Shown here: piece after piece, positions 1 through 7,115 of the stretch
Position numbering within the stretch: position 1 is the stretch's first letter
Layout: every line of letters starts with the position of its first letter
DNA from: Gammaproteobacteria bacterium
Lineage (GTDB): Bacteria; Pseudomonadota; Gammaproteobacteria; Immundisolibacterales; Immundisolibacteraceae
Direction of reading: 5' to 3'
DNA: 16,244 nt
Assembly: GCA_003645395.1 (NCBI GenBank)
Contig: QNFC01000019.1
Span: 1-16,244, forward strand
Made by a program: the position numbers and the translations under genes
The notes under the pieces: model-generated
What the model saw: the letters and a program-made list of their open reading frames with translations, nothing else
What the model was told of the DNA's origin: nothing
Databases searched by the model: none

Positions 1-1
1 C

Positions 2-700
2 GGGATGGGCCGCGAGCACTGTTTGCTGTTTGCTGAAGAAGGCGCAGTGACTATCGCTACCGATATTGATGCAGAAGGGTTGAAGGAGACGCTAGCGCAG
101 GTTCATGCGCTTGGTGCGGAGGGGTTGGCGCTCGCCCATGATGTGACATCAGAGGCTGATTGGTCGACGGTGGTGGCGGCAGCGGTAGATAAATTCGGGC
201 GTATTGACGTGCTGGTTAATAATGCTGGCATTGCCCATACTGGCCGGGTTCACGAAACGACGCTGGAAGATTGGCAACGGGTGATGAATATCAATGCTAC
301 CGGACCCTTTTTAGGTATTAAGGCAGTGGTGCCTGTGATGCGCGAACGCGGTGGCAGCATTGTCAATATTTCCTCTGTTTACGGTTTGGTCGGCGGCGCT
401 CAGGCGGGTGCCTATAACGCGAGCAAAGGCGCGGTTAAATTACTCACTAAAGCTGCGGCAATTGATCTGGACGAGTTTGGAATTCGCGTTAATTCAGTCC
501 ACCCGGGTTTGATTACCACGGGGATGACCGAAGAGTGGATCGGGACTCCGGCGGTGGACCCGCTACTTGACCGGCAGATTCAGCGTCGTGCAGCCGCACC
601 GCGAGAGGTGTCCCAGGTAGTGTTGATGTTGGCTAGCGACGAATCCTCTTTCATGACCGGTGCTGAAGTGGCGGTAGACGGAGGAATGAGCGCCCGATAA
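2..700 (+). CDS. Short-chain dehydrogenase/reductase (5'-truncated by window edge)
   Basis: This is an NAD(P)-dependent classical SDR oxidoreductase. The frame is open to the left edge and begins with Gly-Met-Gly-Arg, which is the end of the TGxxxGxG cofactor-binding motif, so the true start lies a few tens of bases upstream of the window. Numbering from the first Met (position 5), NNAG is at 72-75, the catalytic tetrad is probably N97, S124, Y137 and K141 (YNASK), and the C-terminal region has the usual HPG and VDGG motifs. The sequence resembles the 3-alpha(20-beta)-hydroxysteroid dehydrogenase subgroup (GIRVNSVHPGL, LASDESSFMTGAE). Substrate specificity within SDRs cannot be read from the sequence, so the steroid label is only a resemblance. 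The next gene starts about 150 bp downstream on the same strand and shows no functional link. No terminator hairpin is evident after the stop. Confidence 0.93.
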   Translation, partial: GMGREHCLLFAEEGAVTIATDIDAEGLKETLAQVHALGAEGLALAHDVTSEADWSTVVAAAVDKFGRIDVLVNNAGIAHTGRVHETTLEDWQRVMNINATGPFLGIKAVVPVMRERGGSIVNISSVYGLVGGAQAGAYNASKGAVKLLTKAAAIDLDEFGIRVNSVHPGLITTGMTEEWIGTPAVDPLLDRQIQRRAAAPREVSQVVLMLASDESSFMTGAEVAVDGGMSAR

Positions 701-850
701 AGGCCTTGGCCAGCATGGTAGAGCAGGGTGGGTGGGTGCTCAGCAAGTGAGTGTTTACGCTAGTTAACAGGGGATAAATTAGTTAAAGCTTGAGGTTGAT
801 TTGACGATTTATGGGTGAGGTTATTACATCACCGATACACGTTGGACAAT

Positions 851-2086
851 ATGGATTCCTGGACCACAGAAAAAGCTCAGAGTCGGCTAAAAATGGTAGC
901 CCGCAAGGCGCCCCGGCATGAGAAAAGGGCATTACTGGATGACGGGTCGAGCGGTCCGCTGTCGGCGGTTAATACGGTCGACCCGATGAGCTCGGTAGGC
1001 GAGAGCGAGACCAGTTCGGCGAGCTGCGGTTCGGTCAATGGCAATCTCGCCATCGATGACCAGCGGGATGAGTACCTGCTGCTGCAGAATCGTTATGCGG
1101 ATTTCCTTCGCGAAACCGGCTGCTTTGGTGAGGCCGAAACTCGTTACCAGAAACTGGCGGCGGTCTTTAGCCGTGAAAATGAGGCCAACGGCGACGGTCG
1201 TGCGCTGGCGACGGTGTTGAATAACCTTTCTGTGCTCTACACCATAACCGGGCGGTACGCAGAAGCACTTTACGAACAACAACGCTCGCTTAAATTGATA
1301 GAGCGGGCGTTTGGTAGTAGCCACCCGGCCACTGCGACCTGTTTGAATAATCTCGCTGAGATTTACCGTAAGCAGGGACGCACCCTCGAGACCGAGTTAC
1401 TGTGCCAGCAATCCCTGCGTATTCGCCTTGAAACTATGGGTGGAGATCACCCAGAGGTGGCTATTTCACTGAATAACCTGGCTGAATATTATCGCGAGCA
1501 GAACTGTCTCGAAGAGGCGGATGCACTTTATCAATGGGCGTTAGAGATTATTAGTCGATATCAAGGGCATGCGCCTCTCGACGTGGCCATGATTTTGAAC
1601 AACATTGGGTTGCTTCAAACTGCACAGGGCGATTATGCCGCTGCAGAGGAGAGCCACTCCCGTGCGATTGCGGTGGTGCGCCTGCATCATGGGGACTGTC
1701 ATTCAGCGGTGTCCGCCGCGCTTAATAATATGGCGTTGATGAGTCAAACGCGGGGCGAGTACGCTAAGGCGCGTTCCCTGTTTGAGCAGGCGCTGGACAT
1801 TGAAATGCGTTTGATGGGCGCTGATCATCCGAATGTTGCGCTTTTTCACGGCAACCTGGCGGCTCTTTTTGATGAAATGGGTGAACCGGATGTGGCTGAG
1901 TCCCATTTTGAAATTGGGCTGAAGATTATGGGCCGAGACATTGGGCCCGCTTCGCCGATTACGGTGACTCTGCTGGAGCGTATGGCTGATTTTTTCGAGC
2001 GCAACCAATTTCTCGGTAAAGCTCGACGGTTACGCAGCAGGGCGACGCGCGTCAAGGCGCAAATCGAGCGCTCTCTGCTGGGCTAA
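851..2086 (+). CDS. Kinesin-light-chain-type TPR repeat protein
   Basis: This is a predicted cytosolic tetratricopeptide-repeat protein of 411 residues. I see no signal peptide or membrane segment. The first 70 residues are polar and probably disordered. From residue 123 a 42-residue unit recurs with exact spacing: LNN or a degenerate form at 123, 165, 207, 249, 291, 333 and 375, each followed by a Y/F-rich helix, G-x-Y/L-x-E-A, and (in most units) a G-x-x-HP turn. The 42-residue period with LNNLA is typical of kinesin-light-chain TPRs, which bind peptides or partner proteins; no catalytic domain is attached. The partner is unknown and the neighbours give no clue. The ATG at 851 is preferred. 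A GTG at 815 would add 12 residues but has no visible ribosome site, and the 851 site is also weak, so the start is uncertain. Confidence 0.85.
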   Translation: MDSWTTEKAQSRLKMVARKAPRHEKRALLDDGSSGPLSAVNTVDPMSSVGESETSSASCGSVNGNLAIDDQRDEYLLLQNRYADFLRETGCFGEAETRYQKLAAVFSRENEANGDGRALATVLNNLSVLYTITGRYAEALYEQQRSLKLIERAFGSSHPATATCLNNLAEIYRKQGRTLETELLCQQSLRIRLETMGGDHPEVAISLNNLAEYYREQNCLEEADALYQWALEIISRYQGHAPLDVAMILNNIGLLQTAQGDYAAAEESHSRAIAVVRLHHGDCHSAVSAALNNMALMSQTRGEYAKARSLFEQALDIEMRLMGADHPNVALFHGNLAALFDEMGEPDVAESHFEIGLKIMGRDIGPASPITVTLLERMADFFERNQFLGKARRLRSRATRVKAQIERSLLG

Positions 2087-2142
2087 AAGGTTTAATTCTA
2101 GCTTTTCAATAGCAGGGTTCTTACTAAGATTTATCGTCTTAC

Positions 2143-3153
2143 TTAAGTTAGGCTTTCGGCATCTGATGGAATCGGATAGGGTAAGGACTTGCGGGCTAAC
2201 CTGGTTCCGTTCGCCGTCGTCAGTTGTGTCTCAAGAGCGGTGATTCGAACGCTGGCTAATAGCCTGCAGTGGTTGTTTTTATCTGTGGCGACGTTAACAA
2301 TCGTACCGACGCTTTGATCATTTCCCGGGGCGTATACGGAGTCGCCAGGATTAATGTTTGCTTCCTTGGTCTCGAACAGGAACATCCGTTTTTTTATTTT
2401 GCCGAGATAGCGGGTGCGGGCCACGATTTCCTGACCCGGATAGCAGCCTTTCTGAAAACTCACCCCATCAATTAATTCGAGATTGATCATCTGCGGAACA
2501 AAGGCTTCTGCCGTGCTTTCAGTAAGACTCGGCTGTCCAGCGTCGATCATCAACATATCCCATAAATTTTCACCGGTGGGGGCCTGAGGTTCAGTTAGCA
2601 GCAGATCTGCTAAGGACTCGCGTGGGCCAACAAGGCGGTAAGCAGGCTCTGTGAGCCCAGCACAGACCGCCACTACCGTAGGCGATAAGGAGCTCTGGGC
2701 AATGCTGTATGCGTGACTAGCCGGGCCGTAACCCTGTGTACGCAGGAACTCATCTGCACCCGTTCCCCAGAGTCCCGCCATGCCCCATTCGTCGCTGAGA
2801 TCGTCAATGGTTACTGCAGAGCGCATTACGAACATTCGCAATCGCTTTATCAATGCCGGTACCATTAGCCTGTTCGTGATCGCGACATAATCGTTGCCGT
2901 AATCGATCAGGTGAAATAAGCCAATGAGTCGCCCTTTGGGGTTGCAATAACCGGTAAGTTGCGCCTGGTGGGGGGTGATCAGAGTGGCATCGTTAGTTAG
3001 TTGGCCTTGTAAAAAAAGTCCTGCGTCGTCACCGCTAAAACGGATGATCCCGCAGTTTTCTATCAGCGCAAAATTAAACTGTGAATTTCCGTCGTGGTCA
3101 CCGGAGTCGAGTAGTCGTTCACTAGTGAGGCGTTGCCATGCAGTTTGGGTCAT
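2143..3153 (-). CDS. ygfZ: YgfZ/GcvT-domain folate-binding protein
   Basis: YgfZ is a tetrahydrofolate-binding protein related to the GcvT aminomethyltransferase. In E. coli it is needed for full activity of some Fe-S enzymes, including the tRNA thiolase MiaB. The 336 residues are close to the usual length of about 325. The family signature K-G-C-Y-x-G-Q-E is present at residues 235-242, with the conserved cysteine at C237, followed by IVARTRYLGKIKKR. The N-terminal half carries the matching FLQGQLTND and YCNPKGRL stretches. The ATG start at 3153 gives a normal N-terminus, though its ribosome site is weak. The gene is divergent from sdhE across about 106 bp and convergent with the TPR gene, with no clear terminator in the 56-bp gap between the two stops. 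Confidence 0.95.
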   Translation of the reverse strand: MTQTAWQRLTSERLLDSGDHDGNSQFNFALIENCGIIRFSGDDAGLFLQGQLTNDATLITPHQAQLTGYCNPKGRLIGLFHLIDYGNDYVAITNRLMVPALIKRLRMFVMRSAVTIDDLSDEWGMAGLWGTGADEFLRTQGYGPASHAYSIAQSSLSPTVVAVCAGLTEPAYRLVGPRESLADLLLTEPQAPTGENLWDMLMIDAGQPSLTESTAEAFVPQMINLELIDGVSFQKGCYPGQEIVARTRYLGKIKKRMFLFETKEANINPGDSVYAPGNDQSVGTIVNVATDKNNHCRLLASVRITALETQLTTANGTRLARKSLPYPIPSDAESLT

Positions 3154-3173
3154 CTTTATCAGCTTGCTTTAGA

Positions 3174-3196
3174 CTTTGTCGGAAGATGCGACAAAG
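3174..3196. promoter_or_regulatory. Operator-like dyad between ygfZ and sdhE
   Basis: A perfect 8-bp inverted repeat, CTTTGTCG and CGACAAAG, is separated by 7 bp in the short divergent gap between ygfZ and sdhE. A 10-bp palindrome, CTATCGATAG, follows at 3214-3223. The size and placement suit a dimeric transcription factor acting on one or both genes. The dyad could also form a hairpin in the transcript. No known regulator motif is recognised. Confidence 0.35.
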
Positions 3197-3259
3197 ATAC
3201 CGATGAATTGGCCCTATCGATAGCATTTGTGGCGCATTAATTTTTGCATGGGAAATTTA

Positions 3260-3514
3260 ATGGTTGGACTGGGGTACGTAAAGTGGCAACTGCGCCGCGG
3301 TAAGCTGGAGCTGGATGTGGTACTTCAGCGGTTTGTAGGTCACTATCCGTTAGATGGCATGAGTGATGCCGAACTGACGGCCCTTGATCACTTGTTAGCG
3401 GCGACCGACGATGAGTTGCTGGACCTATTCTTACGCCGAACAGTTGCACCCCAAGCCGAGCAGGCAGCGCTCGTGGAGAAAATACTTGCCGCCCCTATAC
3501 GTACCTCTCAGTAG
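3260..3514 (+). CDS. sdhE: FAD assembly factor SdhE (YgfY/CptB family)
   Basis: SdhE is a small cytosolic chaperone that promotes covalent FAD attachment to the SdhA subunit of succinate dehydrogenase, and to fumarate reductase. The 84-residue product has the family core VKWQLRRGKLELD, including the essential RGxxE motif (R13, G14, E17), then the helical DAELTALDHLLAATDDELLDLFL segment. The ATG at 3260 is chosen because GGGA lies 7 bases upstream and the N-terminus then matches E. coli SdhE in length. A TTG at 3227 and an ATG at 3248 are also in frame but would extend it. The gene is followed directly by the overlapping ygfX, the usual sdhE partner. Confidence 0.93.
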   Translation: MVGLGYVKWQLRRGKLELDVVLQRFVGHYPLDGMSDAELTALDHLLAATDDELLDLFLRRTVAPQAEQAALVEKILAAPIRTSQ

Positions 3515-3902
3515 TTCTAAGGGTTTTACGGCGTTGCTAATGGTTGGGGGGCTAGTGGTGATCGGCGCATGTTGGACGTTACCTGGTTGGTGGGCGCCGA
3601 TATCCTCATTAGTGGCGGCTATTTACCTGATTCGGGGGTGGTGGTTGTCCCTTTCTCGTAAAGGCGCAAAGTCGGTGCGGGCGGTTTGGCTAAGAGGTGA
3701 AAATGACTGGTCGGTAGAGCTGGCTGATGGTGAAGCTGTTGAGGATTTGCAATTGATGAGTGGTGTTTTCTGTCATCCACTGCTGGTTTTGTTTTCGCTT
3801 CGTTCAGAGACTGGGCGTCAGTTTCGACTGGTTGTGCCGCGTGACGCAGCGCCGGTAGATGGTTTTCGTCAGCTGCGGGTGAAAATGAATAACCCTCACT
3901 AG
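3486..3902 (+). CDS. ygfX: YgfX-family membrane protein (CptA-like)
   Basis: This is a small inner-membrane protein of the YgfX family, the regular partner of SdhE. E. coli YgfX has been described as the toxin half of a toxin-antitoxin pair affecting cell shape, but that role is disputed and should not be assumed here. With the proposed TTG start the product has 138 residues. A two-helix hairpin spans about residues 13-56 (GFTALLMVGGLVVIG, then ISSLVAAIYLIRGWW), followed by a cytosolic beta-rich domain ending FRQLRVKM, as in the family. The TTG at 3486 has GGAG 7 bases upstream and gives the family-typical N-terminus. An ATG at 3411 would add 25 residues and overlap sdhE by about 100 bases. 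With the TTG start the overlap is 29 bases, suggesting translational coupling. Confidence 0.8.
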   Translation: MPPLYVPLSSSKGFTALLMVGGLVVIGACWTLPGWWAPISSLVAAIYLIRGWWLSLSRKGAKSVRAVWLRGENDWSVELADGEAVEDLQLMSGVFCHPLLVLFSLRSETGRQFRLVVPRDAAPVDGFRQLRVKMNNPH

Positions 3903-3944
3903 TTGCGGAGGAAATTTGACGGTTCTGTCTCGTCAGGCTCTTCT

Positions 3945-5591
3945 TTATTTGTCGGATTTGCCTGGTTTATTAGGTTTATTAGGTTTCTCGGGGGTAAGAA
4001 TGGTTGGCTTGGCAGTATCGGATTTGTGCAGGTGATCAAGTGAGTAGTGCAGGCCGCGGCTCTCGGTGCGCTGCATAGCTGAGCGTACGATCAGCTCGGC
4101 GACCATCACCAGGTTGCGCAGTTCGATCAGATCATTACTGACGCGAAAATTGCCGTAATAATCGTTGATTTCCTGTTTTAGCAGCGCGATACGGCTGGCT
4201 GCCCTTTTAAGCCTTTTATCCGTACGGACGATGCCGACAAAATCCCACATGAAGCGGCGTAGTTCATCCCAGTTATGAGCGACCACCACCTCTTCATCTG
4301 AATCTGTTACGCGGCTTTCATCCCAGTGGGGAATCGGGGCAAATTTTGTCTGCGGCCGTTGCAAACGTTCGGTGATGTCTTCCGCTGCAGACTGAGCAAA
4401 TACCAGGCACTCCAGCAGGGAATTACTCGCCAGGCGATTTGCGCCGTGAAATCCGGTGTAACTGCACTCTCCCAATGCATAGAGTGCGTTGATGTCGGTC
4501 CGCCCTTTCAGGTCGGTCACGATTCCACCACACAGGTAGTGAGCGGCTGGCACTACCGGAATGGGCATGGAGGTGATGTCGTATCCGTAGGCTTCGCATT
4601 GTGCGGCAATCGCGGGGAAGTGCTGCAAAATGAAATCGGGCGAACGATGGCTAATATCGAGGAGGACATGATCAAGGCCGTGAAGTTTCATCTCACTATC
4701 GATGGCTCGGGCAACAATATCCCGCGGAGCCATTTCTTCGCGCTGATCGTAACGCGCCATGAACGGCTGGCCGTTCGGTAGTTTCAATTTTCCACCTTCA
4801 CCACGCACCGCTTCAGAGATTAAAAATGAACCGGCGTCGGGATGATAAAGACAGGTCGGGTGAAACTGGACAAACTCCATATTGCCGACACGACAGCCCG
4901 CTCGCCAGGCCATGGCAATGCCATCGCCGGTAGAGGTGTCAGGATTGCTCGTATAGAGGTAGACCTTGCTGGCGCCACCGGTGGCGAGGGACACGGTTCT
5001 GGCTGCAATGGCTTCTACTCGATTATGTTTGCGATCAAAGACATAAGCACCGACCGCGGTGGAAGACCCGTCAGCCTCTTCAGTAGTAATTAAATCGATG
5101 GCGATGTGATAGTCAAGTAACGTGACCTTTGGGTGCAGTCGAACCTTCTGCTCCAGCGACTCTACGATTGCCTGGCCGGTGGTGTCAGCCGCATGAATGA
5201 CGCGACGTTTGCCGTGCCCGCCTTCGCGGGTTAAATGATATTCAGTGAAGGAGTCATCGGAGCGGCGCTTTTTTCGCCGGGTAAAGTCAACGCCCTGGTT
5301 GATTAACCAGCGAATGTTTTCCTGCCCCCGTTCAACGGCAAAATGGACAGTCTGTTCATCACAAAGTCCGTCGCCGGCGGCAAGCGTATCCTCAACATGA
5401 CCGGCGACCGAGTCAGTATCGGACAGCACCGCAGCGATGCCTCCCTGCGCGTAGCGGGATGAACCCTCGGTGAGTGCGCCTTTGCCGATTAAGACCACGT
5501 TGGCGCGGTCCGCCAGTCTAAGGGCAAGGCTCAAGCCAGCCGCACCGGCACCAACAATCAATACATCGGTCTGTTCTGTGATTCGCGTCAT
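3945..5591 (-). CDS. nadB: L-aspartate oxidase
   Basis: NadB oxidises L-aspartate to iminoaspartate with FAD, the first step of de novo NAD synthesis; NadA then makes quinolinate. The 548-residue product has the N-terminal FAD motif GAGAAG at 14-19, SSRYAQGG at 44-51, HLTREGGH with E123, the FHPT segment with H244, R290 in APRDIVARA, H351 in PAAHYLCGG and R386 in GANRLASNS. All the active-site residues known from the E. coli enzyme are present. The C-terminus carries an extra Lys/Pro/Asn-rich tail encoded by a 9-bp tandem repeat. The gene is divergent from rpoE, as in Pseudomonas, and converges on ygfX with a gap of only 42 bp. The ATG start at 5591 gives a standard N-terminus, but no strong ribosome site precedes it. 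Confidence 0.97.
   Translation of the reverse strand: MTRITEQTDVLIVGAGAAGLSLALRLADRANVVLIGKGALTEGSSRYAQGGIAAVLSDTDSVAGHVEDTLAAGDGLCDEQTVHFAVERGQENIRWLINQGVDFTRRKKRRSDDSFTEYHLTREGGHGKRRVIHAADTTGQAIVESLEQKVRLHPKVTLLDYHIAIDLITTEEADGSSTAVGAYVFDRKHNRVEAIAARTVSLATGGASKVYLYTSNPDTSTGDGIAMAWRAGCRVGNMEFVQFHPTCLYHPDAGSFLISEAVRGEGGKLKLPNGQPFMARYDQREEMAPRDIVARAIDSEMKLHGLDHVLLDISHRSPDFILQHFPAIAAQCEAYGYDITSMPIPVVPAAHYLCGGIVTDLKGRTDINALYALGECSYTGFHGANRLASNSLLECLVFAQSAAEDITERLQRPQTKFAPIPHWDESRVTDSDEEVVVAHNWDELRRFMWDFVGIVRTDKRLKRAASRIALLKQEINDYYGNFRVSNDLIELRNLVMVAELIVRSAMQRTESRGLHYSLDHLHKSDTAKPTILTPEKPNKPNKPGKSDK
3966..3983. repeat. nadB: 9-bp tandem repeat in the 3' end of nadB
   Basis: Two exact copies of TTTATTAGG lie back to back near the nadB stop codon, flanked by degenerate half copies. 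On the minus strand they encode a repeated Pro-Asn-Lys unit in the C-terminal tail. The unit is a multiple of three, so a change in copy number would keep the frame. Confidence 0.8.
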
Positions 5592-5767
5592 CGGGTTCTA
5601 TCAAATGCTACCGGGGAGGGACTACTGCGGGAGTAAAGGAGGTGTTGCTAGTTTTTAACGCCAGGTTAGGCCAAGTAACTCGTACGTAATGCGATAAGCT
5701 TATGGCAGTTATTATCCCGCCGGAGCCAGGTTCAACGAAGAATATTTTAACTCGGTAACTTTGGCGC

Positions 5768-5795
5768 AGAACTTTGTTCCCACGATGGGGTCTTC
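5768..5795 (+). promoter_or_regulatory. Candidate sigma-E promoter of rpoE
   Basis: AGAACTT at 5768-5774 contains the full GAACTT core of a sigma-E/AlgU -35 element. After a 16-bp spacer, TCTTC at 5791-5795 matches the first three bases of the TCTGA-type -10. Transcription would start about 50 bases before the rpoE GTG. rpoE/algU operons are autoregulated from such a promoter in E. coli and Pseudomonas, which supports the placement. The -10 match is only partial. Confidence 0.42.
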
Positions 5796-5852
5796 TTTAG
5801 TCTCCACGGTGTGGTTTTTCAGTAACAGAAAAAAATATAGGGTTTTCTTGAC

Positions 5853-6476
5853 GTGGCTAAAGCCGCAGATCCACATACGTCCAGCGTAACGAACATTGAT
5901 GGTGAACTGGTGCGCAGAGTTCAACAAGGGGATAAGGCCGCCTTTGATTTGTTGGTGCGCAAATATCAGCAACGCATCGGCAAACTCGTGTCGCGGTTCA
6001 TATCTGACCGGAGCGAGGTGGAGGATGTCACCCAGGAGGCCTTTATCAAAGCCTACCGAGCGTTGCCTAATTTTCGCGGTGATAGTGCTTTTTATACCTG
6101 GCTCTATCGCATTGCCACCAACACTGCCAAAAATTACCTGGTTGCGGCGGGCCGGCGGCCACCGCGTAGTGATGTTGATATCACCTCTGGTGCTACCGAA
6201 CAGGGATTCGAGCTGGTCAGTGATAACTCGCCCGAAGGAGAAATGGCCAGCGAAGAGATTCGCCGGACAATTCATGATGCGTTAGAACAGATGCCCGAGG
6301 AGTTGCGCATGGCTTTGAGTATGTGTGAATTCGATGGGCTGACCTATGACGAGATCGCCGAGGTGATGGACTGTCCGATTGGTACGGTCAGGTCACGAAT
6401 ATTTCGGGCTCGTCAGAGCCTTGATCAGAAATTGCGCCCAATTATTTCAACAACAGAAATAGAGGAAGTGGTTTGA
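5853..6476 (+). CDS. rpoE: ECF sigma factor sigma-E (RpoE/AlgU)
   Basis: This is the alternative sigma factor that directs RNA polymerase to envelope-stress promoters. The 207-residue product has sigma region 2 at about 27-93 (DVTQEAFIKAYRAL, FRGDSAFYTWLYRIATNTAKNYL), the conserved GRRPPRSDVD linker start at 100-109, and sigma region 4 at about 137-190 (LTYDEIAEVMDCPIGTVRSRIFRAR). Similarity to E. coli RpoE is high throughout. The GTG at 5853 is the first usable codon after an in-frame stop at 5838, with AGGG about 10 bases upstream. The N-terminus is then roughly 10 residues longer than in E. coli, so a later start is possible. The stop overlaps the rseA ATG by one base (TGATG), which fits coupled synthesis with the anti-sigma factor. 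Confidence 0.97.
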   Translation: MAKAADPHTSSVTNIDGELVRRVQQGDKAAFDLLVRKYQQRIGKLVSRFISDRSEVEDVTQEAFIKAYRALPNFRGDSAFYTWLYRIATNTAKNYLVAAGRRPPRSDVDITSGATEQGFELVSDNSPEGEMASEEIRRTIHDALEQMPEELRMALSMCEFDGLTYDEIAEVMDCPIGTVRSRIFRARQSLDQKLRPIISTTEIEEVV

Positions 6477-7081
6477 TGAAAAAAACCAAGCTTGAAGAGG
6501 TCTCGTCGCTGATTGACGGTGAATATACCGGTGATTTGCAATCGCCGATTGATGGTCTGCTTAAAGACGCTGAATTGCGTACTACCTGGCAGAGTTATCA
6601 CGAATTAGGTGACTGGATGAGGGGCGCTGCTGATGAGAGCCCTGTGCGGGTGAACGTCGTCGACCGGGTACGTTCAGCCATTGATGCTGAACCGATATTG
6701 CTGTTTCCAGCTAGTCAAAGCCCAGTTGTTGCCCCGCCGCCACAGTCCAGGCGTTGGACTCAATTTGCGGGCATGGGTATTGCAGCAGCCGTGGCGTCGG
6801 TGACGGTATTATTTTTTCAGCAGCCCGGTGGCCTGCAGGGTCCGGAGGAAGGGCTGGCGGTTGCGACCGCTCCAATGACATCTTCGGTCCCGGCAGTTTC
6901 ACTGGCGGCTGTAGGCTCCGATACCTCCATTGCTGATGAACAGCTTGCCGGCGAAGCATTTCAACGGAAATTTGACGCTTACCTTGCCAGTCACGCGAAG
7001 CAGTCTGTCGGTCATCGGGCTCAGGAGTTGTTGCCTTATACCACTGTGGTTGGTTACAACGCTGCACCCGGGACCCGCTAA
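6476..7081 (+). CDS. rseA: Anti-sigma-E factor RseA (MucA)
   Basis: RseA is a single-pass inner-membrane protein that holds sigma-E inactive. Its staged proteolysis (DegS/AlgW then RseP) releases the sigma factor under envelope stress. The 201-residue product has an N-terminal RseA_N domain (residues 1-75: VSSLIDGEY, LRTTWQSYHELGDWMRG), a proline-rich linker, one transmembrane helix at about 97-115, and a periplasmic domain ending in a MucA-like DAYLASHAKQSV...LLPYTTVVGY segment. The ATG at 6476 is preferred over the TTG immediately before it, with GAGGAAG about 8 bases upstream. It lies between rpoE and rseB as in the standard operon. It looks full length, with no mucA-type truncation. Confidence 0.93.
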   Translation: MKKTKLEEVSSLIDGEYTGDLQSPIDGLLKDAELRTTWQSYHELGDWMRGAADESPVRVNVVDRVRSAIDAEPILLFPASQSPVVAPPPQSRRWTQFAGMGIAAAVASVTVLFFQQPGGLQGPEEGLAVATAPMTSSVPAVSLAAVGSDTSIADEQLAGEAFQRKFDAYLASHAKQSVGHRAQELLPYTTVVGYNAAPGTR

Positions 7082-7115
7082 TCCAACGCTAAATATTATG
7101 CAGGCTAGATAAATT

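Noticed and set aside
726..738. Three GGG runs in GGGTGGGTGGGTG, a possible G-quadruplex.
   Set aside because: A fourth G-run is more than 30 bases away, so a canonical four-tract structure is not formed.
3411..3485. Upstream extension of ygfX from the ATG at 3411.
   Set aside because: The extra residues do not look like the YgfX family, would overlap sdhE by about 100 bases, and the TTG at 3486 has a better ribosome site.
3411..3902. sdhE-ygfX as a toxin-antitoxin system (CptB-CptA).
   Set aside because: The pair has been described that way in E. coli, but SdhE is well established as an SDH flavinylation factor. Nothing in this sequence favours the toxin-antitoxin reading, so I do not claim a defence or toxin module.
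3915..3950. Possible terminator between ygfX and nadB (TGACG and CGTCA around a 9-base loop, then a U-rich stretch).
   Set aside because: The stem has only five Watson-Crick pairs with G-U extensions and the U-rich stretch is interrupted and offset.
5635..5658. Very strong Shine-Dalgarno-like AAAGGAGGTG on the plus strand between nadB and rpoE; on the minus strand it reads as an anti-Shine-Dalgarno-like stretch in the nadB leader.
   Set aside because: The only start nearby, TTG at 5645, is one base away and gives a 14-codon frame. No start codon lies at normal spacing, so no gene can be supported, and the minus-strand resemblance has no matching purine-rich target at the nadB start.
5712..6275. 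Minus-strand open frame of 187 codons overlapping the start of rpoE.
   Set aside because: It is antisense to the conserved sigma factor, has no recognisable domain and no convincing ribosome site.
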